From assembly GCA_950295325.1 (NCBI GenBank), contig OX485803.1, forward strand, positions 48,377,554 to 48,441,553: a stretch of 64,000 bases of DNA, written 5' to 3'. Below, piece by piece: positions 32,073 to 44,113 of the stretch (the first letter of the stretch is position 1; each line of letters starts with the position of its first letter). The position numbers and the translations under genes are program-made. This DNA is from Polytrichum commune (Eukaryota; Streptophyta; Polytrichopsida; Polytrichales; Polytrichaceae). The notes under the pieces were generated by a model that ran no database searches, was not told the DNA's origin, and worked only from the letters and a program-made list of their open reading frames with translations.

Positions 32073-32465
32073 TTAGCAATTGCATCCAACACATTCACGA
32101 AGGCAAAGAGCTCCTAAGACACAAATAGAAACCTAAGGTCTGAGCAACCTAGAATTTGCATTTTGAGAACGGAATGAGCTTTACAGAGGGTGAAATGGTA
32201 CTTGGATAGTTATTGTTGTTAAATTGGAGCTACTGCGGATCAATGTATTACCTTAATAAGGTAAAGGTACTTAATGAGGACAGGAGCCATCTAGATAAAA
32301 TTAGGAAAATTGTAATGTAGCAATAGGAGCCAATCTGGGATTGATACAACGAACTAGACAATGGTATTTATACTCAAAGGGAATTATATTGGCAGTCTTT
32401 TGCAACAACTATAGTCCTTGCAAGTGGCCACTGCATCAATTCAACTTTCGGGCTCATGGCACTAA

Positions 32466-33428
32466 GGGGCGGTTTACACTATGGACCATGAAGTCGTCCC
32501 ACGTAAGAGGCCTATTTTGCGTGGGACGACTTCATGGGACGACTTCCATGGTCCGAGTTACTAAAATATTAGTTTTCATGGTTCATGGGCCCCTCACTAG
32601 GTGTAAACCGAATGTGGACCAAGAGGAATGACCACACACCAAAAAATGAAGGTGCTGATTTTTTTAATACATGCCCAAAAAAAACCGGGAAAAAAATATA
32701 TTAAAAAACAAATTCGGCCAATGGCTGATTTTCAGCCTTACGGCTCCCTTGATTTCCGTTGAGTCGAGCATTTTGCCTCGCCTCAACGGAAAACCCGTTG
32801 GACCATGGCATATTATCCAAATGGCAGATTTTAGTAGTGTTTGGGGACCTCAAAGTTAGGGGCGGTTTACACTATGGACCATGAAGTCGTCCCACGGCCG
32901 TCTAAGTGATGTGATTGGACGTTGAAGTCGTCCCGGGACAACTTGGGTTTACACCAAGGAAAAAATGGCAGAGTGACCACGGAGGTTGAGGTCCACAAAA
33001 TATTATTTTTTAAGCCTACTCTATCCACTGCCATGGTCCAACGGGTTTTCCGTTGGGACAAGCAAAAGAGGTGGTCCGGGAAAAAGAGCAAGGGCCCATG
33101 TCAGAAAAATGCCGTTTTAAGCCTTTTTGGTGCATGGTCATTCTTCATGGTCCACATTCGGTTTACACCTAGTGAAGGGCCCATGAACCATGAAAACTAA
33201 TATTTTAGTAACTCGGACCATGGAAGTCGTCCCATGAAGTCGTCCCACGCAAAATAGGCCTCTTACGTGGGACGACTTCATGGTCCATAGTGTAAACCGC
33301 CCCTTAGTGGTCATTCTTCTTTTTTCAAGGTAGTGTAAAGCCAAATGGGACCAAGAGCACTTTACTCTCCAATCACAGATTTTAGAATTTCATGGTCATG
33401 GCTCTTGGTCCATAGTGTAAACCGCCCC
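32466..33428. mobile_element. Outer PIF-type MITE of a nested pair (Tourist-3)
   Basis: Termini 'ggggcggtttacactatgga' (32466) and the complement of 'ccatagtgtaaaccgcccc' (ending 33428), with TAA duplications at 32463-32465 and 33429-33431. The left part contains an internal hairpin (about 32488-32533: 'gaagtcgtcccacg' and its complement). A second element of the same family (32859-33303) lies wholly inside it. Confidence 0.9.
32859..33303. mobile_element. Inner PIF-type MITE of the nested pair
   Basis: Termini 'ggggcggtttacactatgga' (32859) and its complement (ending 33303), with TTA duplications at 32856-32858 and 33304-33306. Its right ~150 bp is an almost identical inverted copy of the outer element's left ~150 bp (32466-32612), including the 'gaagtcgtcccacg' hairpin. 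The two insertions have different duplications (TAA outside, TTA inside), so each transposed separately. Confidence 0.9.
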
Positions 33429-34280
33429 TAACACATGGCGTATGTGTCTTGTATCCACAATGGTAGTGTTTTGAATAAACAAAAGTATTTCTTGTGTGCT
33501 TGTTGTGGTATTGTTTGTTGTGTTAGCATTAGTTGCTCATTCTAATCAGTGTTATGACGCATTTGATAGGGACCGGAGTTTCTATCTCTTCTATCTCTGT
33601 TATGACGCATCCATGTATTATGTGCACTTAACAACCGTGGGTGAACTCTATGAAATTTTAATGTGTGGGTTGGGGATGGTGCTATTGTAACGACGATTCT
33701 GTTTGTATAGATCAAGATGTGTGCTTGTACTTTATGAATGAATATTTTGTGGTGGATCCAATATATTTGGTTTACTATGGTAGCTATCAGTAGTTTGTCC
33801 AAGTGGTGTTGTTGTGAGGATGGGTGTCAAGTATGGTTGTTTATGAAGAACATATTATTGAGGTTGTATGTGAAGACGTGTGCGTTTGTTTGGGTGTATT
33901 GTATAGTTCTTGTAGCAATAGGTATGGTATTTCGTTATGCTCATGTGATGTTTTGGTATCCGGGTTGTCTTTCCAATATTTGGATATGATTATTGGGGTT
34001 TTATAATCATGATCCAACAATGTTTCTCCCTATGTGTCCTTTGGAGTCTATTGTGGTGGGGTGAAGGAGCCGTACATGTATATGCAATCACAAGGGTTGA
34101 ACATGAGGGGGTGTATGTGGTGGTATTTGGCTAGGAGGATGTATTATATTGGTTATTTCTTTTAGAGGGTTATGAGCCACGGTTTGAGTTAAGGCTCACA
34201 ATTTAGTAAGAAAAGAAGTTACTTATTAGGAATTAGATTAACGTCAATTAGTTAGTATTGTTATGACAATTAGACAATAC
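33429..34280. other. No gene recognised
   Basis: GT-rich on the plus strand. Open frames at 33496-33690, 33738-33989 and 33542-33802 (minus) are low-complexity readings without domains. Confidence 0.45.
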
Positions 34281-34284
34281 AAGA

Positions 34285-34620
34285 AGATTGGCACAACGTC
34301 GAGCGGATGACGGCGTATGTGGAGGAAGGCGTCGAGCGGATGAAGGTGAAGCGGATGGAGGCCGTTGAATCGGCAGGGTGGCGAACGAAGACCGTTTGAT
34401 CTAGGGGTTTAAAGAAGGATAGTTAGGGTGGAGTCGGCCGTAGATGCTAACCGTTGGATGTAGGTACAACTAGATCTACGCCCGGTAAGACTTTGTACTT
34501 GGAAAGGGGTGCTTCCCAAATATTAATGCGGGGTTGACTCTCATTAGCTTTCTTGCGGTTATGACATACTCTCTTTCTTCCCCCCCCCCTCTCTTCAACG
34601 TAGGTAGAAGCGCAAAACTT
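34285..34620 (+). other. Possible solo-LTR-like segment
   Basis: A GC-richer patch has 'gcgtcgagcggatga' repeated at 34296 and 34329. It is followed by 'aaccgttggatgtagg', 'cggtaagactttgtacttgg', 'aatgcggggttgactctcat' and a CT/C10-rich tract, an order reminiscent of the R-U5 part of plant LTRs. No second LTR, primer-binding site or terminal TG..CA pair was established. Confidence 0.3.
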
Positions 34621-36945
34621 TTAAAATGCTAATAAAATGAATGTTGAGTAAAAATGTTTATAAATCCTATTAATGTTGATAAAAAAAATCAACCCCGTTG
34701 GATTATAATTGTACGGATTCTTAGTTGTTGGAGCGAAATGTGTGTGGACGTGTGGGTATTGGAGTGAAGGCCGCAGCTGGTTGCAATTTCAAGTTTTATT
34801 GTTGTTTCTTGCATAAGTTTATAACTTAAAGGCACGAGGTAGAGATAAAATTAGTGGTTAGTAGTTAGAGATAAAGTTAGTGCTTAGTGACAAAACTAGA
34901 GATTAACCTAGAGATTGAGTTAATGGTTAATGTCAAAGGTAGAAATTGAGGTAGAGATTAATGTAGAGAGCTTTAGCTCTAGTCTTGATTGGAGTGTTGG
35001 CTTGGAGGGTGGCAAAATGTTACCCATTTGAATATTATTCTTTGGAAAGGTGGCTTAACCCTTAATTTTCCCACTACTCAACCAATCCAACTAAAAGTAG
35101 TAGGTGTGGAATTTTCTTGAAGTTAGGTACCTTCAGCAATCTTCTCCTTACGATAGTGATGGATTCATTTTAGGTGAAGCTAAAATGTTTTAGATTGGAT
35201 GAAGAGTGGTTATATAAGGGATGAAATAATGAACTTAGGATGAACTTAGGTGGTTCATATGGATGAATTTGATTCAATTGAAAGATTATAGGAGATAAAA
35301 GATCATTGCTTAGAGGCATTGGAATAATCCAACCATTTGGCCAATCTAGTGGGTTCTTACTTTTGGTTGGAGTAGCAATTGTCATCACAAGGGTCTATTT
35401 GAATGCATTTTACACTTGGTTGAGAACGTGACTTTATATAAAGGTGGAGTGAGTTTGATTGGTTGTATTCATTTAAATATTGTGAATATCATGTTTGGTT
35501 TGTTGGAGTGTTTGCACAATTTGTGGGTTTCATAGATAATGATTTTGATCATGTATTTATAGTGATCTTGTTGGGTTTTGTCCCGTCCATGTTTTCCTTG
35601 TACGGTATGAGTGAACTTGTCTCGCTAGCATGTAGATGGATTTGTTGAGCCATTCATTGTAGACCACCACATTTAAACATTGTATGTGACACCATCAAGT
35701 TTGTTTCATATTTGGGTGGTTGCCACATATCCAAAGCTTACTCCAACATGTAGTCTTGTTCCATGACTCTCTTGATGGCACTAGTAAATGTGTCTTGTAT
35801 CTCTCTATGTAGAAGATTATAAACAACTAATGTAATGCTAATTCAAAATTTGGAGGGGTTGTCGGTCTCCTTATCTTGGATTATGCTCACTTTCAACTTC
35901 TCATGGTTGTGTGATTTGCCTATTTTAACCATTGTGTCTTTTGTCACTTCTGTTGTAAGAGTGAGAATGACAAAGTCTTAATTTTCTTCCGGTTTTATTG
36001 CAACCTCTCCATGAGGAATGCCTTAAACATCATGGACACAAGGGGGACCCCGGAGTGACACCCGGGACTTGTGGTGCCATTGGTAGGAGGGCCCAAGTGA
36101 TCATAATGTGGGTGAGGGCCCCGGGTGTTGGGAACGCCTCCCACCCACGGAGACTAGGAGTCACAAGGGTAAAGCCATGGGCTATAAGTAGCTTATGGCG
36201 TTGAGATTCTAGAATGCTCAAGAACACCTCAATCGGAGGTGTGAGCTAGGAGATATGGCAATTTGAGTGGGGCGTTGTCCCGGGATATCGCCTTGAGACA
36301 ATAGTGACCTGGGAGTGGCGCCCGAGACTGCCAAGGTTTGAACAATCATAACTTCCTCAATATTTGCCTGAAGTCCATCGGCATTTATGCAAAGAGTGGA
36401 TGTCAATAGAGTGGTCGCTTGATAGCATCAAAGATCATAGGAAGAAGTTATGGTGATCTAAAGCTGCTAGGGGCTTCTAGCCCCAACGGCTAAGGGAACA
36501 TGTCTACATGGCCCCAACGATTGGGAGAGAGACAAAAGGTTTCTTGATGGTGGGGGTAGGGGCCCTGCCCAAATTTCTAGAGGCTTATATGGGTGAAGCG
36601 GCGTGGCCGACTGAACCCACCCGAGGCCAAATGACACGGCCTCCACGGGCGTTGGCTCAACGTGGGGGCATAGTTGCCTAGTATGGTTCGGGTTGTTGTA
36701 GTGTTGCTTCAGCAACGTGATGATTAACCTAAGATTAGACTTCCATGAATGAAAGTCCACATCTAACCATTGGTTACCGATTAAGGGGAGAGTCATGAAT
36801 GCAAGTGTAGAAGGGTTGGTCCCCCACCTATGAGCTAAAGATCGGGAGCTATGGTGATGTGGAAACCCTCTGTGAATATGGTCTTTTGGTTGATCTTCTC
36901 GTTTTTTTGGAATTTGTGTAACATGTAGATGTTGTTTGGGCACCA
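34621..36945. other. No gene recognised; retroelement-like GC-rich patch
   Basis: 34840-34990 has repeated 'agagatt' and 'ttagtg' words. 36030-36330 is unusually GC-rich with the phrase 'cccgggact'/'cccgagact' repeated near 36062 and 36323, suggesting an old retroelement. The 204-residue minus-strand open frame 37081-36467 has no recognisable domain, and its N-terminus overlaps repeat R5, so it is not called as a gene. Confidence 0.4.
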
Positions 36946-36949
36946 CATT

Positions 36950-37085
36950 GGATGTTTTTTCAACATTAAAAATGTGTACTCTTACTGTGACAAGGTAACC
37001 GTAGAAAGCAAGTAAGGAATGAAGAGAGTTTGGAAACAACAAGATAAGATGAGATGGAAGGTTCCATCGAAGAGGAGCCACTACT
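36950..37085 (-). repeat. Dispersed repeat R5, copy 2 (inverted)
   Basis: Inverted partner of 28255-28400, sharing the 'ggctcctcttcgatggaacc'-type block on the minus strand. Confidence 0.5.
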
Positions 37086-39079
37086 TTATAGAATGATTAG
37101 GACTAGAGAATAGGATTTAGAGACTTGGATTAGATTTAGGAGAGCATCTAAGAGAAGAAGAACAATGTTTTGGTGTGACCATTTCTTATCAAGTAGTTTG
37201 TGAAGGGTTTCCTCGTTGTGGAATGTATGAATGTTGAATATTGTTCAAGATGGATTGTGTATGCATGTTTAATATTGAGTATGCAATGTTTCAAGTAGAT
37301 AGTAGAACGTATGAAGGGGAACACTTGTATATAAGTACCAGGCTAAGCATCTTCATCCCATGTAAATGTTCTCAGACACAACTATTAGGGAAATTAGAAA
37401 TAAAAGGTGGCACATGGTAATAAACGAGAGATCAATCTAACTAGTGATGAGTACATAAGGGAATGGATGAGGGGGATGATTTTCCAAGTAGCAAAGTGTG
37501 TGATAATTTAAAAGTGAAAGCACGTAATTGGGATGTGGTAGTAGTAAGGCCATAGAATCGGTTAATTATCATAAGAGTAAGGAATGCGTATATTCAAGGT
37601 AATAATCAATTGATTTGTAGTTAGGAGATTTGTAGATATTCTTTAGGGTAAAAATGAGGCATTAATTGTACTAGGAAGGACAATTTTAAACTTACCATGG
37701 ATCAAGAGAGAACCATGGTTAAAGGCAAGTCATATTATCTTATCAAGTAGTATAAAGGCTACTAGGAAAAATGTTACAATGTGATAACCAGGGTATGTTA
37801 CCCTAGGATAATATAAGTGTACTAATAGCTAAGATTTTGCATGATTAGGCTGACTAATGTTAACTTCATGCAAAGTGAAGGTAATGACATCAACTACCAG
37901 TAATAAATGCATACATAAGGAGGAGAGTGAGGTAGGGGTAAAACAATAATAGTCTCAAAGAGTACATAATAATTCTATTGCCAATAACACTTGAGACCCA
38001 TAGGTAGTGCCAACCTAGTTAGCATACAAGGTAGATAGAAGGAAGATACCAAAAAATGACCATAACAAGTAATGGGATCACTAAGGTGTAGTAATGGTAG
38101 GAACAATGAGTGGGTCCAATAAGAACAATTGGTTAAACCATGGGGCATAAACTATCATTGTGTAATACTATTATTGGCTATACATTGTCTCAAATATATC
38201 ATTAGTTCTTACATATAAGTGCTCCCCAAACTCATCAAGAATAATATTTTGAGGCACCATTGGATATTTTACTAATACCCGTAGGTATTAAGGTAGAGTC
38301 TTTGAGGCACTATTGGGTAGGGTCTTTGAAAATATTAGAATTTGGTTACTTTGTCTTGGATGTTGTAGTTTAGAATTTAGTTAGTAAAAACCCAGGGGAA
38401 CACTTGGGGAAGACTTGAGAGGTGATTTGTATAATGTCTAGGTGTCTCATATAGGTTTATTTAGGGAATAAATTGGTAATGGGAGAGAATATCGCTTTGG
38501 ATATGATTTCGAGACCTCTCAACAACCACACATGGATTTGTGAGCATCACTTACCCTCACACAAATTACCCAATCAATAGTATGGCAATGAATTCATTTC
38601 ATTTGAACCATGTGTGGTGCTCAATCATAGGCACAAGCATTGTCAATTGTCTTGCATGTAGTATCCCATTTTAGTCTCTTCATCAAAACCAATTGTACTT
38701 TCATGTTAATCAGGCCCATTTAATATAACTTGAATTTGCGGTGCAATCACCCTTGCATGATTTCCAATTTTATTCGATTAAGTGTTATTTTGATTAAATT
38801 GTTGAGGCCATAAAAGGTTGTTTGGGAAGAGTTACTGAGCTTAAAGAAGGAGGGAGATAGTGTTTTGAGGGAGACCTAGTAGGCTTGTTGGAGATTGATA
38901 TGAAGCGAGAGGGGAAGACCTTGGGCTATGAGAGATACATGGTGAGCTAGGTGGATAGTGTGATTATCTAAGAGAGAGAAAGACCTTGGGCTTTGAGGAG
39001 AAGTTGAAGGATTTGCTGAAGAATAAGATGCGTTGGGAGGGGGCCCCTTGGGCATTCATATGCTTGTAGATGGTTTTTG
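37086..39079. other. No gene recognised
   Basis: AG-rich plus strand ('taagagtaagg', 'gagagaaagacc'), similar in style to 10200-11000 but without an alignable match by eye. No termini or domains. Confidence 0.45.
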
Positions 39080-40345
39080 GTGTCACTAGAAAAGTTGTTT
39101 CTTTTTTCCTAGGTCTTGTTGTCGTTGTTGCTTATTGGTTGTTTGACGTCTTACGTTGTGTTTTTGGTTGTGTCATTTGATTCAACTTAATTTGTGATGG
39201 TGGGTGTTGAGGATAGGGTTGGAAGGTTGTAGACGAGGGTTTGTATTTGTGTTTGTGTTTGACCGTTTTTTGGGGAGTTGTGGGTGGGCCAAAAAAGGAA
39301 AGATTGGTGGTCTATGGTTGGATTTTTTGGGTTTGGGGTTTTTGCATGAATGTTGGTTTTATTATTAGTGGGTGTGGATATGGACCAACGGTGTCTATTT
39401 GTTTTTGTTGGTTGTTGGTTGGTGTTTATTGGTTGGCAACGTGTTTAAGAAAGTGCCAAATGTTGTCATGTGGATCTGTACATGTGTTTTATTATGGAGG
39501 TAAGTTTTTGTGGTTTTTTTTTTTCTAGTTTGTTTGTTTGTTTGTTTTGTAGCCATTTTTCTTTGAGTTGTTGTGTTTTTTTTTCCTTGGCTTGGTGTTT
39601 TTGTGTGTTGAGAATGTTGATTGTTCTTGGGGTGGGGAGCCTTGTGGCTCTTTGAGTTCTTTTGATGGTAGCAACAAAACTTGGTTGTGGCTAGTGGTTG
39701 GGATACCTAGTGCAACATCAAGGATGCAATGTTGCCATTAAAGTACATGTGAGATTGAATTTGTGGGTGTGGTTTTATTGGGTGTTTTGACAAGTTTTGT
39801 TGAGTGAAATCCAATGAGGGGTGTTTGATGGGTTTTGATGGGTAAGGATTGTCAGGGTGTGTGCATACATGGTGTTAATTGTTGTCGTTGGTTGTGTGGT
39901 TGGCTTTGGTTGAGGAGGCGGGCACATTGCCATAGGGTTGTGGATTTGTTATTTTTGGTGTATGTCGAAGTGAAGTGCGGTTGTGATTGTGGTTGTAGCA
40001 ATTGAGGATTGTTGTTGGTGTTTGTTAGGATTGGGCGATATGTGGGTTGTGTTTGCTCATTGGCCCTAGGTTAGGGTAAGGACTGTACAAATGATGAATA
40101 AAGTAGATTTAAGGTTGCCCTCTTGGTTGTATTTTGCCTTCGTGTGTTGTCGATTGGCCATTGTTGTTTGTTTTCTGGGGCATTGTTTGTCTAGATGTTG
40201 TCTATTTGCCTTGTTTTTTGCCTAGTTCTAATTGTGGGTGGTGTTGCTTTGTTGATCCAAGGAGGTGATTTTTGGCTTTTGTTGTGATGTTGTCGTGTGT
40301 CTTGTGTGGGGGTTGCTCCGATGCCGTAATATAGTGTTCTTGGTG
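39080..40345 (+). other. Strongly C-poor, G/T-rich tract
   Basis: For more than 1.2 kb the plus strand is nearly all G, T and some A, with very few C. Open frames here translate to low-complexity W/F/L/V/C protein and are not genes. No repeat unit of fixed length is visible. Confidence 0.7.
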
Positions 40346-40817
40346 TGGATTTGGTGTTTCTGGTAGTGCCTCCTTGTGTCGAGATCTTCTTGCACCATCT
40401 CCATCCTTTGGCATCGTGTATTATGGCTCTTAATAGCATACCTAGAAACACGATCCTTATAAGACATACATAATATTGTCTTTACAACCACTTTGCACTA
40501 AAGCTTGAGGGCCCTTGACCCATGATATACAAATCATGTGATTGCTTGAGAAGCCAAACTATGTGCGTAAAATACTATAAACACTGATCATTATGGGCCA
40601 CATTACTCGTTGTTAATCTTAATGTAGAAAGTAAAAACATCAAAGAACACATGAAACTTGATTACAAACCATTCATATTTAATGACAATATTGAAATTTT
40701 AGTTCTAAAACATTGGTGATAAAATAATGGATCTGAATTTTCAACCATAAATGTTTTGTTTGGAACTGTATAATGCCAACTTTACATCTTGTTCGGCCTT
40801 TCAAGGTTTGTCAATGG
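40346..40817. other. No gene recognised
   Basis: Ordinary AT-rich sequence between the G/T-rich tract and a palindromic MITE. Confidence 0.45.
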
Positions 40818-40818
40818 C

Positions 40819-40985
40819 CATAACATTATTAAGCAATGTGTGCTCATTCATGTGGGCCCTGAGAATATGACCATGGGATGCCCCAACCTAGTGCAAATAT
40901 GACCATGGTCTCCTTGCATTAAGTTGGGGCATCCCATGATTATGTTCTCAATGCCCACATGAACAAACACATATTACTTAATAAC
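40819..40985. mobile_element. Palindromic MITE with CATAACATTATT ends
   Basis: Arms of about 70 bp: 'cataacattattaagcaatg', through 'gtgggccctgagaatatgac', to 'catgggatgccccaacct'; the right arm repeats this inverted from 'agttggggcatcccatg' to 'cttaataacctt'. A short centre separates them. Same family as 17645-17799 and 44114-44706. Confidence 0.8.
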
Positions 40986-41171
40986 CTTGCGGCAAGGTGA
41001 TGAAAGAGTTAAGTCAAAGCTACAAAGAAAAAGAAATGCACGTGCCAACCTCCGGGATGCAAACTCCATTGGGAGCAAGATACATGGGTGTTTCTTGACT
41101 AATTTTTCTTGTTCTCCATTTTATGTTGATCATATTTACATCTTCAAATTTGTAACGCATTAGCAAAATTG

Positions 41172-41420
41172 TGATGAAACGTCAACAAAAAATGTTGAAA
41201 ATTAGACCTTCATTAATTTAATTTAGAGTTATTGAAAAATGCATGTTTGTTCCTTAATTAAAACATAGGTCCTTCCAATTATGTTCACAATTGAGTGTGA
41301 AGTAATTGCTTATATGTGAAGACATGTACCAATCTCTTGTAAACATGTGTCTTTATGGAGTTTATTTTTTTGATCCTCACCAATCATACACCAATCGAAT
41401 ATAGATGTCCAATGCACATA
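41172..41420 (+). repeat. Dispersed repeat R2, copy 3
   Basis: Third copy of R2, closest to the 23.5-kb copy. It shares 'aaacatgtgtctttatg' then 'ttgatcctcacc' and 'caccaatcgaatatag'. The sequence up to 41670 holds nothing else recognisable. Confidence 0.65.
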
Positions 41421-41670
41421 AATTACTTTTTATCTGCAAACCTTATGTCTTGAAAATGCTATTGCATCTTCCATTTGCCACTTTTCATTTCCAAATGCAA
41501 ACATAGAATTGTGAACAATGGGCTTCATTGTCTTCAAATTACAAACTAACTATTGATTTTTTTTTGGGTGCAAGTGAACCTTCATTGCAATGGAAAAACA
41601 AAACTGATATTCAAGTAAAACTGAACTAATTCTAAGTCCATGATTATAACATGTTGAATTGAATCGTAGG

Positions 41671-41754
41671 ATACTCTATTAGAGGATGTTACAATACAGT
41701 CCTATTGTAGGATCCTACAATAGGACTATATTGTAACATCCTCCAATAGAGTAT
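41671..41754. repeat. 84-bp near-perfect hairpin
   Basis: Two 42-base arms ('atactctattagaggatgtt' and on) meet at GGATCC with no loop. Only two positions differ, and both would be G-U pairs in one RNA strand. No terminal duplication is readable. It could be a tiny MITE or a stem of a small-RNA precursor. Confidence 0.9.
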
Positions 41755-42429
41755 GCATAGTTGATTATGATAAAAATATATCAATTGTTTTTATTGTAAT
41801 TTCATTATTCAACACTTATTTACATGTATTAAATGTCAAAAATTGACATTTGATATGTTTCATCATATTTTAATAGCACAACATTATGATTATCACTAAG
41901 GATTCACATATCTCCCATTAAATTTAGGTGTATTAGAAATGTATTGGTGGACCTGCCTATAGAAGTAAAGCAACCCAAAAGTCCAGATTTTGAAATGTTG
42001 TCCATATTTACTAAAATATGAGTTACATGGAGAAAACAAAGAAATGTCAATTTGCATGAGTACATGCCGCATGGTTTGGGTATTTATCAGGCCCAATGCA
42101 ACAAATTGAACTAGAACAAAGCAATGGTCAATAGGGTTGGCAAAGAACCAAAAACCATAACAACCAACATAGAACATGCCAACACAACATTAAAACCAAC
42201 ATGCCAATTAATGTGATTACCACTACCTAAATATGCCCATTTTGGGGCAATGAGCAATCCAACTAATATGCAACTCAATAATAATGCAAATCAACTTATT
42301 AGCACCCCAAGAGAGGTCAAACTCATTGAAGAAATTGGGTATGGCAACCTCCAGTGCTTTCAAGTAAGTTTGCCTTAGTTTATACCAATGACTTGACCAT
42401 AATCAAGCAAAGTATTCCACATAATTTGA

Positions 42430-43283
42430 TTAAGTTGGTTATTTGTCCACTTCTTGTTATTGAAGATGAGGATGCTCCTAGCCTTCCAAACCGTCCAATG
42501 AACTAGTACTAAGCTACAAATCAAACGCCAAATGTTTCAAAACCTCTTAAACCAAAATAGAAGCAATTCATGAAAGAGGTGGCCTTATCAACTAAAATGA
42601 GCCAATTTGTCCGCTCAATTTAATGTAGGGAACGTGATGGGAACATAATGATTGCTAGTTGGTATGAGAGAATACCCGTTGAGGGTTCTTAAAATACAAC
42701 TCAACCATTCCAATACACCCACACATGTTTATAAAATCATGCAAATAATCAATTGTAATATGGAAGATCTCATCAATTGTCACAAAAGGATTGTCTTATA
42801 ATGACCCAATTGGCTCATTTTAGTTGATAAGGCCCATTGATAAGACTGTTCCAAGGCCGTTGTTAGAGGGTGATGCCTTTTGTATGTGAATCACATTAGA
42901 AGCCTACTACCAAGCTATGTAGGTAAAAGGACAATGATAGAATCTATGAAGTTGAGACTCAATCACATTTTGTTGGCAACATGGACACTTGGTATTCAAG
43001 AGGGGGGGGGGGGGGGGGAGGTGATACAACCTCTCCACTCATTGATGGCAATTGCACAACAAAGAGAAGACCAACGTAAGGCAACTTTCTTTTGGAATTT
43101 AGATTTGTGCCATACCAAGTTCCAAGCCTCGATGAAGTTGTTGGGGAGTGATTCGTGCCACTTCATAGCAATGGATTTGCTATGTGGACAGGAGCCATCA
43201 AGGAAGCTCCTCCATTTCTTTAAGGAGAAAGAGAGGAAGCTAAAAGCATTGCCCCATCGCCAATCCTTTGGATGGAAGACCAA
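42430..43283 (-). pseudogene. LINE (non-LTR retrotransposon) ORF2 3'-end relic
   Basis: On the minus strand, the tail of a plant LINE reverse-transcriptase ORF appears in order. First is WNLVWHKSKFQKKVALRW then CCAIAINEWRG (43130-43020), the 'W..kvP.K...F.W......i.tn' part of the zf-RVT domain. Then, after a poly-G run that shifts the frame, CPCCQQNVIESQLHRFYHCP (about 42985-42920) gives the zinc-binding CPxC and H/C residues. Finally, beyond a nested MITE, VHWTVWKARSILIFNNKKW (about 42510-42455) is the classic 'W..W+aRn...F' end. Frame changes and the insertion make it inactive. Plus-strand frame 42880-43326 is a shadow. Confidence 0.8.
42581..42834. mobile_element. M1-family MITE nested in the LINE relic
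   Basis: Termini 'ggccttatcaactaaaatga' and the complement of 'ctcattttagttgataaggcc'. Length is 254 bp, opposite in orientation to 14571-14824. Unlike that copy, its flanks ('aaagaggt' left, 'cattgata' right) do not match, so the duplication has been lost or one flank was rearranged. Confidence 0.88.
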
Positions 43284-43330
43284 TTGTGATAGTCTTCATA
43301 TGAGAGGTCATATGAATCTTCGTTGATTGT

Positions 43331-44112
43331 AACCATTGATTTTCATCAACCGTATGCAAATCACACGACATTGACTTTTCATGAAACCTATTGCATCAAC
43401 CTCCTTATGGATTTGCTGACTTTTAAAAACATTATGTGAAATTTATTTGACACGTTGAGGGTCTCAAGAACCCAAAATTTCTATGTGGAGAAATTATATC
43501 TCAGAAAAGCAACATTGTTACCAAAAGCCGACAAATCAACTGCCCAATTTTCACATGGTTTAGTAAGAGTCAAACCCTGCATATGTAAGGCTTAAGGTAG
43601 AAATACCATAACCCATGAAAATAAGGTGATTCGTATTGAAGATCCGGTCTGGCAATCATGAGATAATTTTTCAAGATAGACAAGAAGGTTTCATGAAGAA
43701 TGCAAGTTGTTTCATATTTTTCTGTCCTATACAAAAAAATGCTATTTTTTTTCAAAGTGGAAAGTTGTCCAAACCCCTACTTGCTCACTAGATTCTCCCT
43801 ACACCGAACACGGTAATCCGCATTTTCATACAGAATATCGCCTAAATCGGTTACCTAATGAGTACATTAACACTTGACTCCCATTGGCTACATTAAGTGT
43901 ACACGCATTGAAATTGCCACCAAGCCATGATCAATTTTAGAAATGGCACTTCACCATTATGACGGCGGTGTAGTGCATGGCTAGAGGGAGGTTAACAGAT
44001 TATGGTATTTCTACCTTAGTATGGTGTGAAATTTGCCACTGGAAGTGATGAGCATATTTGATTCTTTCACCAAAAAGTAAATGATTATTGTTAGCAGATG
44101 ATATGGACTCAT
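43331..44112. other. No gene recognised
   Basis: AT-rich sequence. 'aaggtagaaataccataacc' near 43594 has an inverted echo at 43999-44020 ('ttatggtatttctacctt'), framing about 430 bp. The ends resemble terminal repeats, but no duplication is clear. Confidence 0.45.
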
Positions 44113-44113
44113 C

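Noticed and set aside
33496-34006. Hydrophobic open frames that look like small membrane proteins
   Set aside because: Caused by G/T-rich DNA, which translates to V/L/F/C/W-rich peptides in several frames at once.
36467-37081. 204-residue minus-strand open frame, the longest simple ORF outside the LBD region
   Set aside because: No recognisable domain. Its N-terminal part is repeat R5 (also at 28255-28400), and the rest lies in GC-rich retroelement-like DNA where stops are rare by chance.
42880-43326. 148-residue plus-strand open frame
   Set aside because: Shadow of the minus-strand LINE relic, whose zf-RVT motifs are recognisable; it also contains the poly-G run.
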